A stretch of 64,000 nt of DNA from Amycolatopsis deserti (GCF_014653945.1 NZ_BNAU01000013.1:104730-168729), one strand, 5' to 3'; shown: positions 1 to 10,497, counted from the first letter of the stretch. The notes: a model not told the origin generated them from the letters alone. Made by a program: numbers and translations.

Positions 1-477
1 CACGCCAAGGGCGAGGTCCTCTCGATCGCCTTCGCGGGCGAGGGCCAGCACCAGGACGCGGGCGCGAAGATGGAGCACCTGGCGCCGCACACCTCCTCGA
101 CCATCGTGTCGAAGTCGGTGGCGCGCGGCGGCGGCCGCACCTCCTACCGCGGCCTGGTCAAGGTCGCCAAGCGGGCGCACCACTCCGCCTCCACGGTGAA
201 GTGCGACGCGCTGCTGGTCGACACCATCTCCCGCTCGGACACCTACCCCTACGTCGACATCCGCAACGACGAGGTGTCGATGGGCCACGAGGCCACGGTG
301 TCCAAGGTCTCCGAGGACCAGCTGTTCTACCTGATGTCGCGCGGTCTCACCGAGGACGAGGCCATGGCGATGGTCGTGCGCGGGTTCGTCGAGCCCATCG
401 CGCGCGAGCTGCCCATGGAGTACGCGCTCGAGCTGAACCGCCTGATCGAACTGCAGATGGAAGGAGCCGTCGGCTGA
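1..477 (+). CDS. sufB: SufB, Fe-S cluster scaffold subunit (3' part)
   Basis: C-terminal 158 codons of SufB, a scaffold component of the SUF Fe-S cluster assembly machine; the 5' end lies outside the window. The frame is open from base 1 and reads HAKGEVLSIAFAGEG, then the family-typical region with SKSVARGGGRTSYRG and the conserved C-terminal half of the beta-helix core. The stop TGA at 475-477 is followed one base later by the sufD ATG, so the two are translationally coupled. SufB works in a SufBCD complex with the ATPase encoded just downstream. Assignment is very secure from sequence and operon order. Confidence 0.96.
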   Translation, partial: HAKGEVLSIAFAGEGQHQDAGAKMEHLAPHTSSTIVSKSVARGGGRTSYRGLVKVAKRAHHSASTVKCDALLVDTISRSDTYPYVDIRNDEVSMGHEATVSKVSEDQLFYLMSRGLTEDEAMAMVVRGFVEPIARELPMEYALELNRLIELQMEGAVG

Positions 478-478
478 C

Positions 479-1645
479 ATGACGGTGTCTGCTGAGAACA
501 CCGCCGCCGCCGCGGAGGCCGTCGTCCCGGCGGCCTCCCGCGCGGAGCGCTTCACCGGGTACGACGTCGAGGCCTTCGAGGTCCCCAGCGGCCGCGAGGA
601 GAACTGGCGCTTCACCCCGATGAAGCGCCTGCGCGGCCTGCACGACGGCACCGCGGCCGCCTCCGGCGAGGTCAAGGTCGACGTCGACGCCGCCCCCGAG
701 GTGCGCGTCGAAACGGTCGGCCGCGAGGACGAGCGCCTCGGCCAGGCCGGCGTGCCGAGCGACCGCATCGCGGCGCAGGCGTACAGCTCGTTCCCCGCGG
801 CGACCCTGGTGACCCTGCCCAAGGAGACCAAGGCGTCGAAGCCGACCGTGCTGCGGCTGACCGGCCCCGGCGAGGGCAACACCGCCTACGGGCACGTGCA
901 GGTGCGCGCCGAGGCCTACGCCGAGGGCGTGGTCGTGCTCGACCACCTCGGCTCCGGCACCTACGCCGACAACGTCGAGTTCGTCGTCGGCGAGGGCGCC
1001 AAGCTCACCGTGGTCAGCGTCCAGGACTGGGCCGACGACGCGGTGCACGTCTCCGAGCAGCACCTCAAGCTCGGCAAGGACGCCACGGTCAAGCACATCG
1101 TGGTCACCCTGGGCGGCGACCTGGTGCGCGTGTCGCCCACCGCGACGTTCGCCGACCGCGGCGGCGACGTGGAGATGCTGGGCCTGTACTTCGCCGACGC
1201 CGGGCAGCACCAGGAGCACCGCCTCTTCGTCGACCACGCGGTCCCGAACTGCAAGTCGAACGTGATGTACAAGGGCGCGCTGCAGGGCGACGACGCGCAC
1301 GCGGTGTGGATCGGCGACGTGCTGATCCGGGCCGCGGCCGAGGGCACCGAGACCTACGAGCTCAACCGCAACCTCGTGCTCACCACGGGCGCGCGCGCCG
1401 ACTCGGTGCCGAACCTGGAGATCGAGACCGGTGAGATCGCCGGCGCCGGGCACGCGAGCGCCACGGGAAGGTTCGACGACGAGCAGTTGTTCTACCTGCA
1501 GTCGCGCGGGATCGAAGAGGAGCAGGCGCGGCGGCTGGTCGTCCGCGGCTTCTTCCACGAGATCCTGATGAAGATCGACGTTCCCGAGGTCCGCGAGCGC
1601 CTGGCCGAGGCGATCGAGGCCGAACTCGAAGCCGTCGGCAGCTGA
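479..1645 (+). CDS. sufD: SufD, Fe-S cluster assembly protein
   Basis: A 388-residue SufD, paralogue of SufB and partner in the SufBC2D scaffold complex. The C-terminal third carries the shared SufB/SufD core (residues around 260-380, with YKGALQGDDAHAVWIGDV and the ending region QSRGIEEEQARRLVVRGFF, which echoes the SufB end). The N-terminal 100 residues are acidic and less conserved, as is usual. The ATG lies one base after the sufB stop. A 42-base gap separates it from sufC. Cytoplasmic; part of the sufBDCSUT operon. Confidence 0.95.
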   Translation: MTVSAENTAAAAEAVVPAASRAERFTGYDVEAFEVPSGREENWRFTPMKRLRGLHDGTAAASGEVKVDVDAAPEVRVETVGREDERLGQAGVPSDRIAAQAYSSFPAATLVTLPKETKASKPTVLRLTGPGEGNTAYGHVQVRAEAYAEGVVVLDHLGSGTYADNVEFVVGEGAKLTVVSVQDWADDAVHVSEQHLKLGKDATVKHIVVTLGGDLVRVSPTATFADRGGDVEMLGLYFADAGQHQEHRLFVDHAVPNCKSNVMYKGALQGDDAHAVWIGDVLIRAAAEGTETYELNRNLVLTTGARADSVPNLEIETGEIAGAGHASATGRFDDEQLFYLQSRGIEEEQARRLVVRGFFHEILMKIDVPEVRERLAEAIEAELEAVGS

Positions 1646-1687
1646 GCCCCCTCCTTCCACCACGAGAGACAGAGACGAAACAAGGCC

Positions 1688-2458
1688 ATGGCCACACTGG
1701 AAATCAAGGACCTGCACGCGAGCGTCACCACCGACGAGGGCGCCAAGGAGATCCTCAAGGGCGTCAACCTGACGATCAAGTCCGGTGAGACCCACGCGAT
1801 CATGGGCCCCAACGGCTCGGGCAAGTCCACCCTGTCCTACGCCATCGCCGGCCACCCCAAGTACGAGGTGACCTCCGGCGAGGTGCTGCTGGACGGCGAG
1901 AACGTCCTCGAGATGAGTGTCGACGAGCGGGCGCGCGCCGGGCTGTTCCTGGCGATGCAGTACCCGGTCGAGGTGCCCGGCGTGTCCATGTCGAACTTCC
2001 TCCGCACCGCGGCCACCGCCGTGCGCGGCGAGGCGCCCAAGCTGCGCCACTGGGTCAAGGAAGTCAAGGACGAGATGGCCAAGCTGGAGATCTCGCCCGA
2101 GTTCGCCGAGCGCAGCGTCAACGAGGGCTTCTCCGGCGGTGAGAAGAAGCGCCACGAGATCCTGCAGCTGGCGCTGCTCAAGCCGAAGATCGCGATCCTC
2201 GACGAGACCGACTCGGGCCTGGACGTCGACGCGCTGCGGATCGTTTCCGAGGGCGTCAACGAGTACAAGGCGAACAACGAGGTCGGCGTCATGCTGATCA
2301 CGCACTACACCCGGATCCTGCGCCACATCACCCCCGACTTCGTGCACGTCTTCGCCGACGGCCGCGTCGTCGAGTCCGGTGGCAAGGAGCTGGCGGACGC
2401 GCTGGAGGAGAACGGCTACGTCAAGTACACCGGCAAGAAGGAAGCCGCGGCGGTCTGA
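1688..2458 (+). CDS. sufC: SufC, Fe-S assembly ATPase
   Basis: A 256-residue ABC-type ATPase that powers the SufBCD scaffold. It shows Walker A GPNGSGKST (residues 40-48), the Q-loop region, the SufC-type signature FSGGEKKRHEI instead of LSGGQ, Walker B IAILDETDSGLD, and the H-loop ITHYTRIL. It has no membrane segments, fitting an ATPase that acts on soluble SufB/SufD. ACAAGG sits just upstream of the ATG. Length is as usual for the family. Confidence 0.97.
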   Translation: MATLEIKDLHASVTTDEGAKEILKGVNLTIKSGETHAIMGPNGSGKSTLSYAIAGHPKYEVTSGEVLLDGENVLEMSVDERARAGLFLAMQYPVEVPGVSMSNFLRTAATAVRGEAPKLRHWVKEVKDEMAKLEISPEFAERSVNEGFSGGEKKRHEILQLALLKPKIAILDETDSGLDVDALRIVSEGVNEYKANNEVGVMLITHYTRILRHITPDFVHVFADGRVVESGGKELADALEENGYVKYTGKKEAAAV

Positions 2459-2506
2459 CGTTGTTGTACCTCCCGAACTGACACACCGAGAGAGGAGTTG
2501 GCGCGC

Positions 2507-3802
2507 ATGACCACGCGAACAAACGCCAACACGACAGCCACCTCGCTGGATGTCGCCGCGGTGCGCGCCGACTTCCCCATCCTGTCGCGCACGGTGCGTG
2601 ACGGGAAACCCTTGGTGTACCTGGACTCCGGCGCCACCTCGCAGCGGCCGACGCAGGTGCTCGACGCCGAGCGCCGGTTCCTGGAGACCTCGAACGCGGC
2701 GGTGCACCGCGGCGCGCACCAGCTCGCCGAGGAAGCCACGGACGCCTACGAGTACGCCCGCGCCCGCACCGGCGAGTTCGTCGGCGCGGACCCGGGCGAG
2801 CTGGTGTTCACCAAGAACGCCACCGAGGGCATCAACCTCGTCGCGTACGCGATGAGCAACGCGGCCACCGCCGGCCCCGGGGCCGAACGGTTCCGCGTCG
2901 GCCCCGGTGACGAGATCGTGATCACCGCGATGGAGCACCACGCGAACCTGGTGCCCTGGCAGCAGCTGTGCCAGCGCACCGGCGCGACGCTGCGGTGGTT
3001 CGACCTGACCGATACGTTCCGGCTGGACCTGTCCAACCTGGACGAACTGGTCAACGAGCGCACCAAGATCGTCGCGTTCGCGCACCAGTCCAACGTGCTC
3101 GGCACGATCAACCCGGTCGAGCCGATCGTGCGGCGGGCCCGCGAGGTGGGCGCGCTGACGCTGCTCGACGCGTGCCAGTCGGTGCCGCACTTCCCGGTCG
3201 ACTTCCACGCCCTCGGCGTGGACTTCGCGGTGTTCTCCGGGCACAAGATGCTGGCGCCGTCCGGCATCGGCGTGCTCTACGGGCGCCGTGAGCTGCTCGA
3301 GGCGATGCCGCCGTTCCTCACCGGCGGGTCGATGATCGAGCTGGTCACCCTGGAGCGCACCACGTTCGCGCCGCCGCCGCAGAAGTTCGAGGCCGGCGTG
3401 CCGATGACCTCGCAGGCCGTCGGGCTGGGTGCGGCGGTGGACTACCTGACCGCGATCGGCATGGAGCGGGTCGCCGCGCACGAGCACGCGCTCGTCGAGG
3501 CCGCGCTGGCCGGGATCGCCGAGATCCCCGGCGTCCGGCTGATCGGGCCGGGCGATTCCGCCGACCGCGGCGCGACGGTGGCGTTCGTCGTCGACGGCGT
3601 GCACCCGCACGACGCCGGTCAGGTGCTGGACAGCCTGGGCATCGCGGTGCGCGTGGGACACCACTGCGCGTGGCCGCTGCACCGGGTCTGCCAGGTGCCC
3701 GCCACCGTGCGGGCGACCTTCTACCTGTACAACGATCTGTCCGAAGTGGACGCCCTGCTGGGCGGGATCCGCGAGGCGCAGAAGTTCTTCGGGGTGGCGT
3801 AG
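2507..3802 (+). CDS. sufS: SufS, cysteine desulfurase
   Basis: PLP-dependent group II cysteine desulfurase that mobilises sulfur from cysteine for cluster assembly. The PLP lysine is in FSGHKMLAPSGIG and the persulfide-forming cysteine in VGHHCAWPLH, with the short loop typical of desulfurases that need a SufU-type acceptor. I use the ATG at 2507 because GAGAGGAG ends about 10 bases before it; the in-frame TTG at 2498 would be too close to that site. The protein is about 431 residues. The gene is followed immediately by sufU. Confidence 0.95.
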   Translation: MTTRTNANTTATSLDVAAVRADFPILSRTVRDGKPLVYLDSGATSQRPTQVLDAERRFLETSNAAVHRGAHQLAEEATDAYEYARARTGEFVGADPGELVFTKNATEGINLVAYAMSNAATAGPGAERFRVGPGDEIVITAMEHHANLVPWQQLCQRTGATLRWFDLTDTFRLDLSNLDELVNERTKIVAFAHQSNVLGTINPVEPIVRRAREVGALTLLDACQSVPHFPVDFHALGVDFAVFSGHKMLAPSGIGVLYGRRELLEAMPPFLTGGSMIELVTLERTTFAPPPQKFEAGVPMTSQAVGLGAAVDYLTAIGMERVAAHEHALVEAALAGIAEIPGVRLIGPGDSADRGATVAFVVDGVHPHDAGQVLDSLGIAVRVGHHCAWPLHRVCQVPATVRATFYLYNDLSEVDALLGGIREAQKFFGVA

Positions 3803-4246
3803 GTGAACCTGGAGAGCATGTACCAGGAGATCATCCTGGACCACTACAAGAACCCGCACGGCCACGGCCTGCGGGAGCCCTTCGACGCGGAGTCGTTCCA
3901 GGTCAACCCGACCTGCGGCGACGAGATCACCCTGCGCCTGAAGGTGGAGGGCGACAAGGTCGCCGACGTCTCCTACGAGGGGCAGGGCTGCTCGATCAGC
4001 CAGGCGTCCGCGTCGGTGCTGACCGATCTGGTGACCGGTCACACCGTGTCGGAGGCGCTGTCCACGATGGACACCTTCGTGGAGATGATGCAGAGCCGCG
4101 GCCAGATCGAGCCGGACGAGGATGTGCTGGAGGACGCGGTCGCCTTCGCCGGGGTGTCGAAGTACCCGGCGCGGGTGAAGTGCGCCCTGCTGGGCTGGAT
4201 GGCGTTCAAGGATGCGCTGACCCGCACGAACGGAGCTGGGAAGTGA
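3803..4246 (+). CDS. sufU: SufU, sulfur-acceptor / Zn-dependent SufS activator
   Basis: A 147-residue SufU of the kind found in Firmicutes and Actinobacteria. The family cysteines are visible in NPTCGDEITL, GQGCSISQASASVL and VKCALLGW, with the conserved Asp after the first cysteine; in characterised homologues these bind zinc and accept persulfide sulfur from SufS. The GTG start follows the sufS stop with no gap, and the stop overlaps the next start (GTGA). It is unlikely to be a classical IscU scaffold because the SufU insert and spacing are present. Confidence 0.94.
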   Translation: MNLESMYQEIILDHYKNPHGHGLREPFDAESFQVNPTCGDEITLRLKVEGDKVADVSYEGQGCSISQASASVLTDLVTGHTVSEALSTMDTFVEMMQSRGQIEPDEDVLEDAVAFAGVSKYPARVKCALLGWMAFKDALTRTNGAGK

Positions 4247-4635
4247 CCGAGGAGCAGACGCGCGAGGGCCGCACCGCGGAGGACCTGCCCGAGCAGGCGC
4301 AGCCGCCTGCGGCGGACCTGGCCAAGATCGAGGACATCGAGGAGGCCATGCGGGACGTCGTCGACCCCGAGCTCGGCATCAACGTGGTCGACCTCGGACT
4401 GGTCTACGACATCCGCGTGGAGCCCGACAACACCGCGACGATCGACATGACGCTGACGTCGGCGGCCTGCCCGCTGACCGACGTGATCGAGGACCAGACG
4501 GCGTCCGTGCTGGTCGGCCAGGCCGGCGTGGTGAAGGACTTCCGGATCAACTGGGTCTGGATGCCGCCGTGGGGCCCGGAAAAGATCACCGACGACGGCC
4601 GGGAGCAGCTCCGGGCGCTGGGCTTCACGGTCTAG
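4243..4635 (+). CDS. sufT: SufT-like MIP18/DUF59 Fe-S maturation protein
   Basis: About 130 residues with a disordered acidic N-terminus (first 25) and then a DUF59/MIP18 domain containing VVDPELGINVVDLGLVYDI and TLTSAACPLTD with the conserved cysteine. Such proteins assist Fe-S cluster carriage or maturation. The GTG start overlaps the sufU stop (GTGA), placing it as the last gene of the operon. The coding end lies in a 15-base direct repeat that also contains the stop codon. The gene symbol is by family and position. Confidence 0.88.
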   Translation: MTEEQTREGRTAEDLPEQAQPPAADLAKIEDIEEAMRDVVDPELGINVVDLGLVYDIRVEPDNTATIDMTLTSAACPLTDVIEDQTASVLVGQAGVVKDFRINWVWMPPWGPEKITDDGREQLRALGFTV

Positions 4636-4650
4636 GGTTTCACGGTCTAG
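4621..4650. repeat. 15-bp tandem duplication over the sufT stop codon
   Basis: Two adjacent 15-base copies, GGCTTCACGGTCTAG and GGTTTCACGGTCTAG, differ at one base. The first ends sufT; the second repeats its last codons and its TAG. The CTAG of the second copy also supplies the stop codon of the convergent lipoprotein gene (4647-4649 on the minus strand). Confidence 0.9.
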
Positions 4651-5123
4651 ATCTGTAGCTGTACCTGCGGAACACCGCCGCCGCACTCGGGCCCGTTCGG
4701 GAACACGAGCCGCGCGGCGGTGTTCTGCGTTGTGCGGCCCACTTCGCGGCTGCCCGCGTCCGTCAGGACGACCGTGACGTCGTAGGGGCCCTCGCGCAGA
4801 TCGTCGACCGGGACGAAGCCGTGCCAGCCGCCCGTTTCGTGCAGCTGCACCGAACAGGAGTCCTCTGGCCCGGTGCCGGTGCACGTCTGCGGGCCGGCGG
4901 TGGTCGCGGGGAAGAGTGGCGTTTCCCCGGTCCGGCAGGCAGCGTCGCGGCAGACGGTCACCGCTGCCGCGGCTATTGCCTGTCCCACGCGCGGCGCGAC
5001 GTCCAGGCTGATCCCCGGCATCGCGCCGATCATCGTGCAGGCACGGTCACCCGCGGCGCCCGAGGACGCGCCGCAGGCCGTCAGCACAGCCACTCCCAAA
5101 ACGGCCACCGGCACCATCCGCAT
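4647..5123 (-). CDS. Small secreted lipoprotein, function unknown
   Basis: A 158-residue protein beginning MRMVPVAVLGVAVLTACGAS: a short positively charged start, a hydrophobic stretch and a lipobox ending in LTAC, so the mature protein should be lipid-anchored outside the membrane. The mature part has several cysteines (CTMIG, CRDAACR, CTGTG, CSVQL, PECGGG), suggesting disulfides, and an Ig-like beta-rich pattern (GPYDVTVVLTDAG). The ATG codes for the first Met of MRM; a later Met two codons on is possible. No family recognised. It is convergent with the suf operon. Confidence 0.75.
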   Translation of the reverse strand: MRMVPVAVLGVAVLTACGASSGAAGDRACTMIGAMPGISLDVAPRVGQAIAAAAVTVCRDAACRTGETPLFPATTAGPQTCTGTGPEDSCSVQLHETGGWHGFVPVDDLREGPYDVTVVLTDAGSREVGRTTQNTAARLVFPNGPECGGGVPQVQLQI

Positions 5124-5170
5124 ACCGGACAGACGAACCCAAGCCGCCCCCCGGTTGCATGTATAACGAC

Positions 5171-6929
5171 CTACACGGCGCGGCTCAAGCCGACCGGTCC
5201 CGCCGGCCGCTGCTCCGGCAGCGCGTGCCGCGACCGGCCGCGCAGCACCTCCACCCGCTCGGAGCCCGGGCGCCCCAGCACCCAGCTCGACCCCGGCACC
5301 GCCTTGGCCTGCTTCTTCAGCGGCGCCAGCAGCCGCGACGCCTCGCGGTAGGACTCGATCGTCGCTGTGGCGCAGACCAGCGTCGCCAGCGACACGGTCA
5401 CCGGCATGCCCTCCGCCGACCACGGCGTGTCCAGCAGCGCGCCCGCGATCGTGCCGATCTCGTCCACGTCGCAGGCGATCAGGAAGTCGTCGCCGCCGAC
5501 GTGGCTCACCACCATCCGCGGCAGCCGCGACGCCAGATCCGTCAGCGTCCGGCCGATCGCGCGGATCAGATCGTCCCCGGCGGCGAAGCCCGCGTTGTCG
5601 TTCACCGCCTTGAACGAGTCGACGTCCAGCCACGCCGCGACGAACGCCTCCCGGCTGCCGATCCGCCGGTCCACGTCCCGCGCCACCGTGTCGCTGCCGG
5701 GCAGCCGGGTCAGCGGGTTGAGCGCCGCCGCCTCCTCGACCTTCGCCTCGGCCACGCCGCGCACCACCTCGGTCACCAGCACCACGCCCAGGCACCGGCC
5801 CGCGTCGTCGACCACCACGACGTCGTCGCCGGTGCGGCCCCAGTCCGCGTCGGTCACCAGCTCCAGCAGCTCCAGCGCCCCGGCGTCGGCGTGGATCGTG
5901 TGCGGGGTGTCGGCCAGCCGCTCCGCGCTGCGCTTCGCGTGCAGCGCGTGCCCGTACGGCCCGGTGACCGAAACCAGGAACCGGGTGCGGTCGATCGACC
6001 ACCGCGGGCGGCCCTCGTCGTCGATGCCGACGATGCCGCTCGGCGCGTCGCCGGCCGCCAGCGCGGTACGCACGTCGTCGCAGGTCGCGTCGTGCGGCAG
6101 GGTGCTCGCCGGGCGCAGGAAGTCCCGCACCCGCGGCGTGGTGAGCGGGCCCGGCGTGAGGCGCTCGTCGGGATCCGGGATCGCCGGGGTCAGCAGGTGC
6201 CCCAGGTTCACCCCGTCCCGGGCGGGGGCGAACAGGTTGCCCTGAGCGATGCGCACCCCCAGGCGGCGCACCGCTGCCAGCTGCGCTTCGGTCTCGATCC
6301 CGGTGGCGACCAGCCGCGCGCCGGTCCGGGCCGTGAAGTGCAGCAGGGATTCCACGACCGCGACCGAGCCGGCGTCACCGGGCAGCCCGCGCAGCACGCT
6401 GCGGTCGAGTTTGAGCACGTCCACCGGCGCCGCCGCGAGCATCGCGAACGGCAGGTCGCCGCGGCCGAGGCCGTCCAGCGCCAGCCGGAACCCCAGCTCG
6501 CCGAGCCGGTTCAGACCGGCGAGCAGCTGCTCGGGCCACACCGAGCAGAACGGCGGCCCGACCTCCAGCACCACCTCGCGCGGCCGTTTGCCGGCGCGGG
6601 CGAGGGTGTCGAGCAGCGGATCCACCGGCCGCGGACGCGGTGGCCGCGGTGATGTTGAGGTGCAGCGGCAGCAGGGTCTGCTGGTCGGCCTCCGCGCGGA
6701 CGGCGTCGCAGGCCAGCGCGATGTCGGTCTCGACCAGGCGCCGTTCACGGCGGGCGGTGTCGAGCAGGTCGTGCACGGACCCCTCGGCGGGGCGGGCCAG
6801 CGCTTCGAGCGCGACCATACCGCCGGTGTTGAGGCTGTAGAGCGGCTGGAAGGCGAACCGGACTGGGCGCACGGACCGATCTTCGCTGGTGAGGTGGGTG
6901 AATTGAAAGAGATGTCGACTGATGTTCAC
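5171..6929 (-). pseudogene. EAL-CBS-GGDEF cyclic-di-GMP protein, frameshifted
   Basis: Two overlapping frames make one protein of about 585 residues. Reading from 6929 the N-terminus gives the EAL-domain start (RFAFQPLYSLNTGGMVALEA to LPLHLNITAAT). The rest, from VDPLLDTLARAGKRPREVVL onward, lies in another frame, so a one-base shift falls in the GC-rich run about 6617-6645. Domain order is EAL, CBS pair (VVVVDDAGRCLGVVLV), GGDEF. The EAL part looks weak: DDFG is DGLG and EGVE is TGIE. GGDEF reads GGDDF, with no RxxD inhibitory site. Either a real disruption or a sequence error. The GTG at 6929 is a tentative start. Confidence 0.75.
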
Positions 6930-6982
6930 CTCGGGGGCGGGTAGCGTACTCCCGCGCGGGTACGGGCGGGGCAGATACGGTG

Positions 6983-8545
6983 ATGCGCATGGAACCCGAT
7001 CCGCGGACGCTACGCCGGGAGAACGCCCGGGAACCGGCCTGGTCCGATCTGGCCGACAACCCCTTCCGGGCCGACCGGGACCGCATCGTGGTGTCGCCGT
7101 TCTTCGCCCGGCTCGGCGGCGTGACCCAGGTGGTCAGCGCGGCCGGGTCCGGTCTGCTGCACAACCGGCTCACCCACAGCCTCAAGGTCGCCCAGGTCGC
7201 GCGCGCCATCTCGCAGCGGCTGCTGTCCTCGGTGGACTCGGCGGAGCTGATCGGCAAGCTGGGCGGGCTCGACCCGGACGTCGCCGAGGCCGCCGCGCTG
7301 GCCCACGACCTCGGGCACCCGCCGTTCGGGCACCTGGGGGAGCAGGTGCTGGACCGCATCGCGCGGCACCGGTTCTCGCTGCCGGACGGGTTCGAGGGCA
7401 ACGCGCAGACCTTCCGGATCATCACCACGACCGACGTGCGCGGGCCGGCCGCGGTCGGGCTGGACCTCACCGCGGCCGTGCGGGCGGCGGTGCTGAAGTA
7501 CCCGTGGGCGCGCCTGCACTGGCCGGACCCGCACCCGGCCGCGATGCGCATCCCGCCGCGGGGCGCGGCCGAGCCCGACGAGGCTCCGGGCACCGGGTCG
7601 AGCAAGTTCTCCGCCTACTGCACCGAGCTGGACGACGTGGTCGCGGCACGCCGGTCGTTCGCCGGGCGGATCGAGCCGTGGCAGCAGACGGTCGAGGCGT
7701 CGGTGATGGACACCGCGGACGACCTGGCCTACGCGATCCACGACATCCAGGACTTCCACCGCATCGGGGTGCTGCAGCACGCGCCGGTGGCGGCCGAGCT
7801 GGGGGAGTGGCTCGACCACGCGGTGGAGCTGGCCGGGCTGGACAACGCCACCCTCGCCGCGCGGATCCGCCGCCCCGGCCGGTCGCTGGAGCAGCTGCGG
7901 CGCCGCATGCACGCCAAGGACGCGTGGATCGTCGACGACGACGCGTTCGCCCAAGCTGTGTCCCGGATCCGGACCGAGCTGGTCGACGGCTTGCTGGCCG
8001 AGCCGTTCGACGGATCGATCGAGGCGGAGCAGGCGACGGCGGCGTTCTCCGCGCGGTGGACGCATCGCCTGGTGGACGGGGTGATCGTGCTGCCGTCGCC
8101 GTCCACGCGGGCCGGGCACGTGTCGCTGCGGACCGCGCAATGGCACGAGGTGCAGGTGCTGAAGTTCGTGCACCGGCGGTTCGTGCTGCTGCGCCCGGAG
8201 CTGGCCCTGCACCAGCGGGGGCAGGCGTCGCTGCTGACGACGCTGGTCGACGCGCTCGACGCGTGGCTCGCCGACCGGGACGAGGTGTCCCGCCTGCCGC
8301 GGCGCCTGCACGACCTGGTGGAGCTGGCGCAGTCGGAGTTCGATGAGCTGGTGCGGACAGCGCCCGAGCTGCTGGTCGGAGCCACCGGCGAGCCGGTGGC
8401 CGGAGCGGACGCCGTCCGGGGCCTGGCGAGGGGCCGCGCGGTGATCGACTTCGTGTCGTCGCTGACGGACAAGCAGGCGGTCAGCCTGCTGGACGCGCTG
8501 TCGGGCCGGTCCGGGCAGCCCTGGTCGGACAGCTTCGTGCTCTGA
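6983..8545 (+). CDS. dgt: dNTP triphosphohydrolase (Dgt family)
   Basis: HD-domain enzyme that hydrolyses deoxynucleoside triphosphates to the nucleoside and tripolyphosphate. The metal-binding pattern is visible as THSLKVAQVARAI followed by ALAHDLGHPPFGH, then a later conserved Asp in DTADDLAYAIHDIQDF. At about 520 residues it is longer than many bacterial homologues. Start codons GTG 6980, ATG 6983 and ATG 6989 are all in frame; ATG 6983 is a compromise. It is divergent from the frameshifted EAL gene. A dNTP pool role sits well with nrdAB some 17 kb away, but that link is only thematic. Confidence 0.88.
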   Translation: MRMEPDPRTLRRENAREPAWSDLADNPFRADRDRIVVSPFFARLGGVTQVVSAAGSGLLHNRLTHSLKVAQVARAISQRLLSSVDSAELIGKLGGLDPDVAEAAALAHDLGHPPFGHLGEQVLDRIARHRFSLPDGFEGNAQTFRIITTTDVRGPAAVGLDLTAAVRAAVLKYPWARLHWPDPHPAAMRIPPRGAAEPDEAPGTGSSKFSAYCTELDDVVAARRSFAGRIEPWQQTVEASVMDTADDLAYAIHDIQDFHRIGVLQHAPVAAELGEWLDHAVELAGLDNATLAARIRRPGRSLEQLRRRMHAKDAWIVDDDAFAQAVSRIRTELVDGLLAEPFDGSIEAEQATAAFSARWTHRLVDGVIVLPSPSTRAGHVSLRTAQWHEVQVLKFVHRRFVLLRPELALHQRGQASLLTTLVDALDAWLADRDEVSRLPRRLHDLVELAQSEFDELVRTAPELLVGATGEPVAGADAVRGLARGRAVIDFVSSLTDKQAVSLLDALSGRSGQPWSDSFVL

Positions 8546-8576
8546 CCAGCGCACCACCCACAACCGCCGGCCGGCA

Positions 8577-8685
8577 ACGCAACAGCGGTTTGTGCATATC
8601 ACCTTGAGCCAGGGCCGCAAGGTTGGCATGGTCGGCCGCCGGAGAGAGCCTGGGTTGCGGCCCTGGCTCAAGGTGATCGTTGCGT
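8577..8685. repeat. Long inverted repeat with perfect 23-bp arms
   Basis: Arms 8598-8620 and 8655-8677 are exact reverse complements, separated by 34 bases. Outside them, 7-base arms ACGCAAC (8577-8583) and GTTGCGT (8679-8685) also pair, giving a larger imperfect cruciform. It lies between the dgt stop and the ABC-F leader. It could terminate dgt transcription, but no T-run follows either arm, so a mobile-element-like or protein-binding repeat is equally possible. Confidence 0.85.
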
Positions 8686-8769
8686 GTCAGGCGACGGGAT
8701 GACCACCCAGCTACCTGGGGTGTCGGGTGAGGCCCGCCACCGTGGGGAAAATCGCTGGACGGTGATCCG

Positions 8770-8830
8770 TACACTGGGTCTCGTGGACGTCCAGTTGGAG
8801 TAGCTCCGGGCCGCCTGTGCAGCAGGCCCG
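8770..8830 (+). promoter_or_regulatory. Possible leaderless upstream ORF and hairpin before ABC-F
   Basis: TACACT at 8770-8775 is a plausible -10 box. The predicted start point would fall on GTG 8783, which opens a six-codon frame (V-D-V-Q-L-E, stop TAG 8801-8803). It is followed by a 6-bp stem CGGGCC/GGCCCG (8807-8812, 8825-8830). The ABC-F start is 66 bases beyond the short ORF. I see no convincing -35 box. This layout recalls antibiotic-responsive leader peptides of ABC-F genes, but that is inference. Confidence 0.4.
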
Positions 8831-8868
8831 TCGATGCCACCTGTCCACCCCCGATACCGGGAGTTTCC

Positions 8869-10497
<1,629 letters not shown>

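Noticed and set aside
347..4042. Very long open frame antisense to the suf operon (1231 codons)
   Set aside because: It is the mirror of GC-rich codon use in sufB-D-C-S-U; the translation is Arg/Ala/Val/Gly-rich low-complexity with no domain, while the plus-strand genes are unmistakable.
8740..8782. WhiB7-type promoter before the ABC-F gene
   Set aside because: An A-rich patch (GGGGAAAATC) is present, but its distance to TACACT does not fit the A/T-rich element plus -35 arrangement.
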